NCBI GenBank assembly: GCA_032622095.1
Contig: CP136061.1
Location: forward strand, 262,600,077 to 262,664,076
Origin: Siphonodentalium dalli
Taxonomy: Eukaryota; Mollusca; Scaphopoda; Gadilida; Siphonodentaliidae
Length of the DNA: 64,000 bases
Direction of reading: 5' to 3'
The notes beneath the pieces are model-generated. The model worked only from the letters and a program-made list of their open reading frames with translations, was not told where the DNA came from and did no database searches. A program made the translations under genes and the position numbers. The stretch's first letter is position 1, and each line of letters opens with the position of its first letter. Shown piece after piece: positions 22,040 to 33,300 of this stretch.

Positions 22040-22965
22040 TTACCCATGAAATTACAATTACGCGATGGTAACCAATACAGTTTTAATCAACCTGTCACAA
22101 TGAATGTGCGACCACGAAACGACCGTTCAGAGTTGACTGTAGACATATTTAAAATGATTTCCTTATCTGTGCGTGGAATCCACGGGTTGGTCAGAGAAGA
22201 AGGGGGGGGGACCAAGACCCCGTCTAGACGCAGCAGGGACGCTGACAGGAGGGTCAAAATGGAGACGAGGGGGAGCCGAGAGACGCCCAGCTACCCCCAT
22301 TTGGCCTCCGGAGAGAACCACCTCTCCATCGGGGATCCTGATCCTGACGACAACCCGACACCACATGCAGGAGGAGACTGGTGGATCCCAGCCACTCCCT
22401 GTAGCTATTGAAACGGATCCATTAATCATTAGCATCCTCATTTGCTCCCAAGAAACCTGGAGTATAACAGGCGACCGGTGTCCACCAACACCAGTAGCAG
22501 CCCCACCGTCTCCACAGACCAGGTGTGTGAACTAACCAGAGCTACACAGAAGGACATGACAAAGATGTTAAAAGCAGAGAGCGCGCGCCTATCTATCAAA
22601 TGGTGTCGAGCAGCACCTACTCCAACAAAGTGTTCATAGACCACCACCAGAAGCATATTCAAAGTGTAAAACCACTTATATGAATATGAAATTAAAACCT
22701 ATAAAAGTCTTGAAAAAAACCCTGTATGTGCCTACAGAATAACCGCAAGATAAAGCGAATTGTTGCCGTTCTACCACATCAACGTGTATTCAATACATTA
22801 CACGGAAATCACACAAATGTCCCCCAAGAAAAAGAAGAAGAATATTACCATGCAACACCAAGATGAACTTGCAAACTTTATTTTATCTCATATTTCAGAT
22901 TCTGTATACCTTTTCCTGTTTCAATTTATAATGTATGTTGAATAAAGAATTGAATTGAAAAACTC
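22040..22965 (+). other. GC-rich unassigned segment with retroelement-like 3' end
   Basis: Sharply more GC-rich (22140-22640) than its surroundings, with overlapping short frames and no family I recognise. The 3' end reads AATAAAGAATTGAATTGAA, like a LINE/SINE or processed-transcript tail. It may be the 3' part of a degraded retroelement. Confidence 0.35.
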
Positions 22966-22980
22966 GTCATTGGTATTTTC

Positions 22981-24248
22981 GGTGTCAGACCGGTTTTCCG
23001 AAGACCTATTACTACGAAGGCCCACAACTCCGAAGACCCGATTCTCCGACGCCCATAACTCCGAAGACCCGATTCTCCGACGGCCCATAACTCCGAAGAT
23101 CCGATTCTCCGAAAGTCCATAACTCCGAAGGGCCGATTCTCCGAAGACCTATAACCCCGAAGACATATAACTCCGAAGGGCCGATTCTCCGAAGACCTAT
23201 AACTCCGAAGGCCCGATTCTCCGACGGCCCATAACTCCGAAGGTCCGATTCTCCGAAGGTCCGATTCTCCGAAGATTTTGTTTTATCGGGGTATTATCGT
23301 TTACTAAATAGTGTACAGTCCAGTGGCGAAGCCAAGGGGTCCCAAAATTCCCACTGCCCCCATTAAACCTCTACTTGCTATTTCAGACAATATGGGCCCC
23401 TACCATAACATGTCCAATGTCATGTAAACGCCCGGAAATCGTTCATGGGGCATCAAAATATTCAAACTTTTCCTACTGCCCCCACCTATAAATGGGAATC
23501 CTGGCCGCCACTGACTATACACCAGATACTATAACGTTACGTTGGCCCATGATATGCCAGAGTAAAATGTACAGGGGTGAACGGGGAAGAACTTGTCGCC
23601 CCTGCACATGTGCATGTTAGGCTACTCTGACATTCTTGCAGCGTTTCGTTATAATATACCCGGTGCACACCAGTGGCGGAGCCAGGGTTCCCATTTAGGG
23701 GTGCACATTAATTAGCATATATGTGGGGGATATATCATGCATATGATATGCCGAAAGCATATCACGAAGGCCTGATTTGGGGAGCGCATACATGGGAGGG
23801 GTCGCCCCCAATCGTTGGTCCGGGGCTCCCCTTGGCAGGAACACTGTGAATATTTGAATGCCTAGGAGGGATTTCCTGACGTTTACATGACATTTGACAT
23901 GTTATTTTGTGGGCGGTCTTCCCTAGGCCCCCATTGACCCCGCAACTGGACTGTACACTATTTAATAAGCGATAAAACATGATCTTCGGAGAATCGCGGA
24001 CCTTCGGAGAATCGGATCTTCGGAGAATCGGCCCTTCGGAGTTATAGACCTTCGGAGTTATGGGCGTTCGGAGTTATAGGCCTTCGGAGTTATGGGCTTT
24101 CGGAGTTAAGGGTCTTCGGTGTTATGGGATTTCGGAGAATCGGGACTTCGGAGTTATGGGCTTTCGGAGAATCGGGGCGTCGGAGAATCTGACCTTCGGA
24201 GAATCGGACCTTCGGAGTTGTGGGTCTTCGGAAAAACGCTACGTAACC
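22981..24248. mobile_element. 1.27-kb foldback element with terminal CCGAAG minisatellites and 9-bp target duplication
   Basis: GGTATTTTC flanks both sides (22972-22980, 24249-24257). Each arm of about 250-300 bp is a tandem array of short units such as CCATAACTCCGAAG and CCCGATTCTCCGAAG; the right arm is the inverted complement. Arms continue into TAAATAGTGTACAGTCCAGT (about 23304) and its complement (about 23945). The core carries CAGTGGCGGAGCCAGGG-like sequences resembling hAT ends. The 9-bp duplication suggests a Mutator-like mobiliser. No transposase. Confidence 0.82.
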
Positions 24249-24257
24249 GGTATTTTC

Positions 24258-24935
24258 TAGGTATTATACTAAATATAAACGACAAGAAGATCAATAGATT
24301 GATGAATACTAACTTGTTAGGTGTCACTATTGAAGAAAATCTACCTTGGGACAAACACATAAGTTAAAACATCTCTAAACTTTCCAGCAATGTCGGAATT
24401 CTGAGAAAATTCTGTGACTATGTTCCTACTACTACATTGAAACCCGTGTGTCTATCATTAATTATACCCTACCTGGCCTACAGTAATGCAATCTGGAGCT
24501 CGTCTACCAAAAAACAAAAATCTGACTAAAATCAGAAAACTACAGGAGAATGCCCTAAAATTTATATCAAATGGTGCTATTAATATTTGCACATATTGCA
24601 GACAAGCCTAACTATACTGATGTCTGATGGCATTTGGAACATGCAGCATGACCACCTGTCACTATCATACACATGCGCTACCTGATTCCTTGTCAAAATT
24701 ACTCACAAATCTAGGTGATATTCATAGCCATAATATTCGCGCAGTCAAAATGTAATCTATATATCATGAATTTAAAAGGACCTAACCATCCAAAAATGCA
24801 ATCTCAAGCCCGAGCATTATGAAATAGCCTCCCTGAAGATTGCAGATTACGCATTGAAACTAGTGTTGACTACCCCAAATATCTAAAAGATTACCTTATC
24901 AATGACTGTTATAATAAATGATCCATATATATGTG
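24258..24935 (+). pseudogene. LINE reverse-transcriptase C-terminal remnant, broken
   Basis: Translated pieces read NLLGVTIEENLPWDKHIS, a stop, then NISKLSSNVGILRKFC and a SLIIPYLAYSNAIWSS segment. This is the typical block downstream of the reverse-transcriptase core. In-frame stops and frame changes show it is dead. Confidence 0.7.
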
Positions 24936-24959
24936 TTAATGACCTAAATAATTCAAATT

Positions 24960-25440
24960 GATCCAGGGGGGGGGGGGGGGGGGGTCGTGAGAAAATTTAC
25001 ACATACAGGGCCCAATTTTTTTTTTACAGCCCTTTTGCTACCCACCCACCCACAATTATTTTTTCCCGCCTGATATTTTTGGACCCACCCCCTAAAATAA
25101 GAAAAAATCATTTTAAATTTATTCAAGACCAAATCAAACAGAATCAAAGGTAAGTTTTAAATTGGTCCGTATCTGGCAGATTCCAAGTGTTCAAACAATT
25201 GAAAAACTATCAACGGTTATGATGTTGTTTTCGACATTGAAAAATACATTTTGAAATAAAAAGTGTTTTATTCTACAGTATGCACAAATATTGTGAGGTA
25301 ATATTTATAGTGCCAATAAGCCAACATTTGTGTTTAATTTTTACATAAATAGTCCAGTTACTAATTTATGACCTCTTCACTGTTGTTTCCAAAAAGGTGC
25401 CACCAACCGTCATATCAGAACACTTTATGGCCATACCTGC
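24960..25440. other. poly-G tract and unassigned sequence
   Basis: A G-run of about 18 at 24966, then CCCACCC-rich sequence (25040-25090) resembling that at 26440-26700. No gene supported. Confidence 0.45.
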
Positions 25441-26103
25441 AATGACAGTTATATATTGTATTGTATTGTATTTATTTCAGGCAAGATATGCCCATATATA
25501 GTCATACATACAACATATAATTACAAATTAAATATAAAGAAGTTGATTCCAATGATTGAATAGATTTGACCGATAGATCAGATCTGAGTTACAAATAGCA
25601 TTCAAAATACTGTTTAAAGATTTATAAATTCTCACACGAAATCCATACACACCCTTTCGAATCAGCACTGTCAGAGAACACATTCTGTCACCTACAAACA
25701 TCCCACTCGCACTACATGATCTCTCATAACCCATAAATTTTCTATATGCATTATTATAACAAACTGTAAGTTTTCTATAACAACGTTTGGTATAGTTAAT
25801 CCAAAGATGAGCACAATATAATGGAGATACGAACATTTTAAATAAATACATTTTCACATTAGGCGAACATTTGTAAAACTTTCTAATAAGCATATTTGAG
25901 CGTGAGCATATAGACCGATATTGGCGCATAATATCATTATCATCGGAAAATTCGTTGTTGAGTATATGTCCGAGATACTTATAGGAGGACACGAACTTGA
26001 GTTCATTGCCCATTAAGTATAGTTTTGGAAAGGACCGAATATGAAGAGATTTAGGGATAAAAGTCATATAAGTATATAGTATATAAGTATAACTCTTTGG
26101 AGC
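25440..26103 (-). mobile_element. 5'-truncated LINE, C-terminal coding plus 3' tail
   Basis: A minus-strand frame (26106-25528) contains LKFVSSYKYLGHILNNEFSD, then an RKFYKCSPNVKMYLFKMFVS block and AYRKFMGYERSCSAS. This is the YLG-type region after the reverse-transcriptase core. The 3' end has an ATACA microsatellite (25455-25480). No endonuclease or RT core is present. Confidence 0.75.
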
Positions 26104-26304
26104 CAAATAAACAGGCTGGCATGTTTATTTTTTAATTTGAGGTATTTTGTTAGCCAGCACTCTGCAGCGCTAGTATTATTTGGTCATTAGACATGCCAGA
26201 GTGAAAATGCCAGCACTATCAGGCACTATTCAATATTAATTTGAGGTGAAATGCAAACCAGCACTCCTATTCAGTCATCACTTTTATTTGGCACCAGAGA
26301 GTGC

Positions 26305-26710
26305 TTTATCTTATACCTACATATGTTCTTAAGTGTTGGTTACGGTCATAATCTATGTTAGAACACATTTATTAGTGAAAACAACTTAAAACAATGTCCA
26401 TAAATGTTTTTTTGCACAAACAAATTTTTTCAGGCCTCTGAGATGCACCCACCCCGCCCGGCATAGGTATGTTTTTGGAAGATCTCCCCTGTATTACTTA
26501 TATCTTATACCTACCCTGTTCCTAAGTGTCTGTAAAGGCCATAACCTGCCTTAGAACACAATTATTAATGAATATATTTGAAAACAACTTAAAACAAGGG
26601 CAAAAATGTGAATAGAATTTTTTTTGCACAAACTCATTTTTTCGGGCCTCTTCGGACCCACCCACCCGGCCATGTATGATAAAACTTTTGTGCAACCCCC
26701 CCCCCCCTGA
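26305..26710 (+). repeat. diverged direct duplication, about 190 bp
   Basis: TATCTTATACCTAC..GTTC..AAGTGT, a CATAA..T segment and TTAGAACACA occur at about 26308 and 26500; both copies end in a TTTTTTGCACAAAC and CCACCC-rich segment. Confidence 0.6.
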
Positions 26711-26889
26711 TTGATCAAAGAATAATAAAAAAACTGCCGCAGTGCCATATTCTTTGCCTAAATAAACTGAGCTCCACTGGCGATTCAGTCACACCCTTAC
26801 ACACTCATTAAACTGAATTAATTTTGTTTCATGAATTCAATTAACATAATTTATTGCTTATGAGCATATCTCCAACATATTATGCACAC

Positions 26890-27120
26890 CATGTACCACC
26901 CCACCCCTCCCCAACCTACCGGTACATCTCTCTCCCAATTTTTCTTCTGCTCTTGCACTTGCACCAACATGTAGTTTATGTCTCTATTATGATTATTGTA
27001 TAATTATAGGGCTCTGATAAGCCATGGCTTACACATAGCCCCATTACCATATTGTAATATATACATTGATAATCAAATAAAATCACTTGAGTTTCAGTTT
27101 GGTGAACTGAAACCGGAAAC
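26890..27120 (+). mobile_element. probable LINE 3' end remnant
   Basis: GGGCTCTGATAAGCCATGGC, CACATAGCCCC and an AATAAAATCACTTGAGTTT tail look like non-LTR 3' UTR sequence. A related short tail (AATAAAAACGCTTGAGTTTG) occurs near 27535. It ends about 50 bp before the possible ELAPOR 5' UTR splice site. Confidence 0.35.
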
Positions 27121-27171
27121 GTCTAAATAAAATTTTCCATTAGTTTTCTTTCTGCATTAATCTATTTTTAG

Positions 27172-27236
27172 TATCAACTCGGCTGTCAAGGAAGCTATTT
27201 CGTGTGGAGCTTGCTCTTGAAAGTTAGGGCACCAAA
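27172..27236 (+). other. possible spliced 5' UTR portion of the ELAPOR first coding exon
   Basis: A plausible 3' splice site (ATCTATTTTTAG, pyrimidine-rich upstream) ends at 27171, 65 bp before the ELAPOR ATG. If used, transcription would start further upstream, perhaps near CFAP276 at 17.5 kb. The alternative is that the promoter lies just upstream of 27172. Sequence alone cannot decide. Confidence 0.35.
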
Positions 27237-27308
27237 ATGAGTTTCGTTCTGTTCTTGTGTACATTTTTCGTTTTCTGTGGAGTAGTATTCACAAGAGACT
27301 GCACTGAG
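27237..27308 (+). CDS. ELAPOR: ELAPOR exon 1: signal peptide
   Basis: Twenty-four codons from ATG (A at -3, context CCAAAATGA) to GAG, followed by donor GTAATT; phase 0 end. It encodes MSFVLFLCTFFVFCGVVFT, a typical hydrophobic signal sequence, then RDCTE. CTE directly precedes the exon 2 block in the family, supporting the join to 53812. Confidence 0.86.
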
Positions 27309-30300
27309 GTAATTATTTAATGAACTGAATAATAATTATCGCCGCATATTGTATCTTTTTAAAAATGTAACTCGAAATTTGGAAACGCAAAGGTCAATTG
27401 GAATCATGGCAGTTCATAGGCAGAGTGCCACGTATTGTGTACTACAGTTTATATCCACAACGCCAGATCGATTTTGTGACTCTATAGTAAGCACAGCGGC
27501 TCTGTCAAAACTGTAATAATTTTTTATGTTGTAAATAAAAACGCTTGAGTTTGAGTTTTTTAGATGTTATATTTTTAGAGTCCTATCTGAGTACTGAGAC
27601 GTACTGCATTGACTATCTCACAATTCAGTATGGTATCCTCTGCTTTTACAGTAGAACTAGAATAACATTAACAACAAGAAAACCATAATCTGAAATGGTA
27701 ATGCCCTCAAGATCATATTATTAGCCATAAATATACCGTAAATTATAATATAAAATATATTGGTTACATGAATGCACCACCTCAGAATTCAGTTGAAACA
27801 ACTAAATCCTTCAAATTATTAAAAAAAACTACGGCTTATTACTGCAGGTTTCGTACTCACCACACCAGAAAGCTTCTAAATGCGGACCAAAAATTGGAGG
27901 CATTGTGTTCCCGCCAAGAGTGCATGGCCCAGCCATTGTTCATACATGTACCTAAACATCGAAAGCAATTAACACGGTCATAGTAGTTACTCTCAAGTGT
28001 CTAATAAACATACAGGGCGGATTAAACATACAGGGCAGAATATTCCCAATTTTGTAATAAACATACAGGGTGGAATAAACATACAGGGTGGATTATTATC
28101 GAATGTTTTGATTGGTTCAAAGAAAGTCTGTGATAGAATTATCACCGAATGACCATGTGTTCGAGCGATGGTTTAAGAAATGACGTCGATGATACAAGAA
28201 GCGATTTCCAGGGGGGGGGGGGGGGGTGGTTTGGGGACTAATATCGGATGTTTTGATTGGTTCAAAGAAAATCCTGTGACAGAAATAGTTTCGATGTGTA
28301 GATAACCGAGTCTTCGAACGTGCGTACGAATCAGCACACACACTTTATTTGTTTAATAATCACAAATCATCCCTGCAGCCTACATAATTGGCTACGGCAA
28401 TCAGCATTGCCGAAGCAATTTGCTGAAGCAAACTGGGTCACGGCATACTGTTGCCGTAGCGGATTGCCGAAGCCAAACAATCTGAATTAAGAGGGCTGTC
28501 CCTGTATAAAAAAAAGATTGGTTGACATATTTCGACCGCCAACTTTAATAAACGTACAGGGCCAAATAACGATCGAACAGGCGGGAATTTTAACTCAAAT
28601 TTAACAATCGTACATGTACATTTATTAGGCACCCAAGAGTACATAATGCAACTATAAGACATCCAGCGAATACACACCCCATGAAAACCCGAAAAATTTA
28701 TGTGTTGTCCTGCGAGAAAGCCCATCGCTATAGCTCAATTGGATATCGACACTTTCTAATCGCTCTACATAAGCATGGTCAGACCTATCATCGAATACTG
28801 TAACTCTGCATGGAGCCCACATCACAAATATCAAAGCATTGTTAGAGAAATACAAAGAAAAGCAAAGAAACTAGTTTGTCAAATCAAAACTCTATGCTAC
28901 CGAGACCGAATGATAAGACTCAATATGATGTCTTTAAAATATGGAATATTTAGAGGAGATCTAATCGAGGTATATAAACTGTTGAATAGTGATGTGCGGT
29001 TTTGATATTTCGGTTTTGGTTTCGGTTTGGTTTTTGTGAAAATACCAGGTTTCGGTTTCGGTTTTTATGAATTTATGCATAGCACCAATGGAATTGATTG
29101 AAAAATGTCTTGTCATAATATTTCCAGCCATATTCCAGTCATTTCCATAGTCTATGTGGCAATGCACAATAAGTCAAGTCTGAGATTCTGATTCCAGCCA
29201 AGTGATATCTACCGAGTACCGCCCGTACTTTTAATTAATACATGGTCCATTCTCCAATATGGAAGATCTGTTAAAACATAAACTGTATACAATGACAATT
29301 ACGCGCGGGTGCCGAGCATAGCACATGTTGAAAGCGGATAACTGACACCCCTGACGTTTGCGGGAATAAGGTCTGCAGGGAATTTTCCTAATAAAATCCA
29401 AACAATTAATTTTCTAAACAAATAACAGTAAACTACTTATACATGTATGTACTAGTGGTGTCAAGACATGCCTGTGTCGCGGTACAATACGTATCTAGAT
29501 ATATTTTGATTCAATGGTACCTATATGTGGTCATGTTTTATTTAACCAAAATTCCGACTGATGGTACCTATCGTACCGTACCGGCCGGTGGATAAGTCGC
29601 ATGTTTTTAACCAAATTTCCCCTATTAAAATCCTCCTGCGTCAATGAGGGGCATATTTTCAGCTGAATTTTGAGGAATGAACTGCGATCACATGTAAACA
29701 ACGGGACAGAATGCGATGCAAACTAACTCGATAAGATAATACAATTCGGTATAAAAAAAATAAATAGACACCCCCATTCTCACTGTATATCTTTAGTTTA
29801 TTCCCTGTCCGACATGTTTAAACGTATTTATCATATTATATGTATTAGTATCTGAGAATTCAACTGCAAGCAGCAGCAAACAGTGGGCGTCCTTGACCTG
29901 ACTGTAACAATTCTGGACACGTGCACCATGACCCACATTCAATGACTGCGGTGTGATTGCTTTGATGTCTCTAAATTAATGTTGTGACATAGTTTACAAG
30001 CTGCACATGGCAGTCTTAGTAAACTTAGCGTACATTTGCTCCCAGAGTCGTGCACGGTACGAGCGCGATTAGCAATTGTACTTCGAAATTCATTTACGAC
30101 TGTGCACATGGCTGCAAACTTCTACCAGATGACGTCACATCGGAATGTTTATTTAAAGCCAGGGAATGAGCATAATAAAAACTATACACTGCATTCAATA
30201 TTGTCTAGACATGTTTGTTCCCAAATAGAATATCAGCCGACGGACGCACGTGCTAATCGCGTGCCGTGAGCGTGTGCAAGTTGCGCGAAACAGAGATATT

Positions 30301-33300
30301 TAGCTACCAAAGGCATCTGTGTATTGAAACCGATATTATAGGTTTTTATGAAATATATCGGTTTCGGTTTGGTTTTGAAATGAAACCGAAATAAAACCGA
30401 GAAACCGAAAAAACGCACATTACTACTGTTGAATGGTCATTACAATATCAATGCCTGTGACCTATTAGAAAGACTTTCATCAGGAAGAACAAGAGGACGT
30501 AATAAAAAGCTACAGATGCCCATTGTTAACAAGGCCAAAGGAAAATATTTCTTCACGCAGAGGGTGGTAAATAGCTGGAACTCTCTGCCAGACTTCGCTG
30601 TTGAGGCTCCAACACTCGATCAATTCAAAATATACATAGACTCATTCTTCTATTATATAAAATACGAGTTCGACGACAAGTAATATACAGGGTTCAAGTG
30701 ACTCACAAGTAAATATCGAATGACGATACATATATTTGTAAACAAGCATTGCAAATAATGTTTTGGGACGAAAAGTCGCAAGACTTGTTCCGTATTATGA
30801 TGATTATGATATGATTGATAGAACAAACCACTATTATGATGATCGTGTTGTTATTTGTTTAAAATACATATCAATTGACATGTATGCACCCGTTCCCTAA
30901 TTAAAATCAACATACATGTATTTCGACCTACTGCGAATTGTCAAAACCGGAAAAAACCATTATCTATTTATAAAATGCATAAATAACAGGTCATTATTAT
31001 AACTTATGTTTCAAATTTTGAAAGGGAGCTAAATACAAAGGTGTACATGTATGTGTGGGTTTTCAACAAAAGACCATAGGCAACAATAACTATCAAGTAT
31101 ATTGTCACCACAGGCTGTCCAAACCCCCAAGTTTATTGGTCAAATGTGTTGAGATATTTTGTAAAGATCAACAGGATGTTACATGTACGGTAGATATTTG
31201 ATCTTTGCGACCTTTGTATAGTAAGTAAGTAACACTGCAAGATACCGGTAAATGTAGAGTTTCCAACTTGCCACACATTCCGTTTGAAGGTACTCAAACT
31301 GGAGCGTAATACAGTTTGACAAGCAGTGTTTATTGGCCATGTTTATGATGGTCATTTGAAGTGTTATTTTCTATCATCTATTGCGGTACATGCATGTATA
31401 CAGTCTCTAATTAGTCAGCGGAATAACCGAAACAAGACTTTCTATGATAGTTTGGAAGATCACTTTATCTTTTCGTTTCAACTCTATTTACGTTCCTTAT
31501 TTTTATATGAATCGAGTATGTAGTTCTGCATGTTGTTAAAAATGATAGTGCCAATGTTAAAATCATATCAATATATATATATATATCATTCTAGTGAAGA
31601 GGTTAAAGGGGTACTGTATGGCCATTTATGTGATCATCTCCTTTGATACTCAACAGGATATATATGCGACAAATGAATGAATTTGAGCCATGGATTAGTG
31701 CAAAATACACTCTGTGCTCTATGAACAATGCAAACAACATGGTACTAATAATAACAATTATTTTATGACTGAAGTCATAAATTCATTTTCATTATAATTA
31801 CCATGGAGATGGTCCCACAAATGGCTGGATTTAGTGTACAGTCATAACGTCGTTAGCAGTGAAGAGGTTAAGATTTTCGAAGTAGTGCTCCATATTGAGG
31901 TTATCAATCCTTTCAGCCCTACCGGTACATGTATGTGCTTAAATCTGAACTGAAGTCATTATTATTCTGAACTTGGGTGCTATAAATTATTCACACACCC
32001 ATCCAGCTCACTTCTTATCCTTTTATAGTTTATCCGTTTTATTGATCCAGTGTTTATTGGCCTCCAGATATGTACGTCCCTTGGTGTAATGTCTTTTAAT
32101 GGAAATACATGTAATCATTTTTTGTCACAGTACTGTTTCCCTTTGACAGGCTGCTGTTGCATATATCGGCACAGCAGTAATTATAGCAAGCATATAGTTC
32201 TGTGGCTGACTGCACCTAATCTGGTAGCTGCCATGATTTAATGGAGTTATTAGAGTAGTGGGAAAGTAAGTTAACCTTTCCATGACCGGAGCTTCCTGAA
32301 ATTTTGTAAAAACCCTGTGCCAATGGCCCAATGTATTCTCTTATATATGCGAGTCTCCCATAGGGAGCCTCGCATTTATAAGAGAATAGATTGGCCTAAC
32401 AATATTTAGGCCAAAAAAAAAGATCCTTCGTTTCTTCACATCGACCGACCCTAAAAATAACTGGCTATATGAATTGATATTTTGAGATAAAAGCCGAAAA
32501 TTTCTAAAAAAAAAAAAGAAAAAAGAAAAAAAAAGGGGTAGGCCTTACTGGGGACCAGCCTAGAAGGCGACTTGGGAGACATGTTCTCCATAAAATGTAT
32601 ACTTCTCACTATTTTAGCCCTAGGGAGATCCAGTATGCATTTGTCCCAACAGCATATTTAAAGTACATGTATATTTACTGGTTATAATGGTGTTCTTACT
32701 CACTATAATGGTTTTATAGATGGGTTCTTGTGTTGTATAATACTTATTGGATCACAGAAGGGTGATGTTGGGGTGTAATTGAACTTCAGCCCTTCTTACT
32801 TCTCCCTGATAGCAGTCCACTTCTCCCTAATAACTAAACAGGGAGAAGTGACTTCCCCATTAACCCTTTTTTTTTTTTAGATTTTTGGGGTTGAATTTTT
32901 TTCGGTATGCTTAAGCATGCTATAGCGAATTTAAAAACAAACTGGATAAAATCTTAGGGGCATGTTATAACTCAAAACTATCACCAAGTATTCATAGTAA
33001 TAATTTTGATGCCCATGAAAAACATGAGATTCCCTGGCACTAAACCTACAAAAATAAGTCTGTTAAAGGCCTCACGCTATTGAATTTCCAATTTAATAAT
33101 CTGCTCATATGAACTGGATACCAAAGTATATCAAATTGAATTTTTATTAACTTCCCGATTGAAAGTATACACAGATAAAATTGTGTTATACTGGTAGTAA
33201 TAGAAGTGTTTCTTTGTGTCTAATGTCATTAACTTACAGGGAATTATGTCACACGTACAAGTAGATTTAAGTACCAGGGCTACTAATATACCCGGTACAT

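Noticed and set aside
22163-22662. GC-rich overlapping frames as a host gene
   Set aside because: Frames on both strands of similar length, low-complexity composition and no recognised family; kept only as an unassigned segment.
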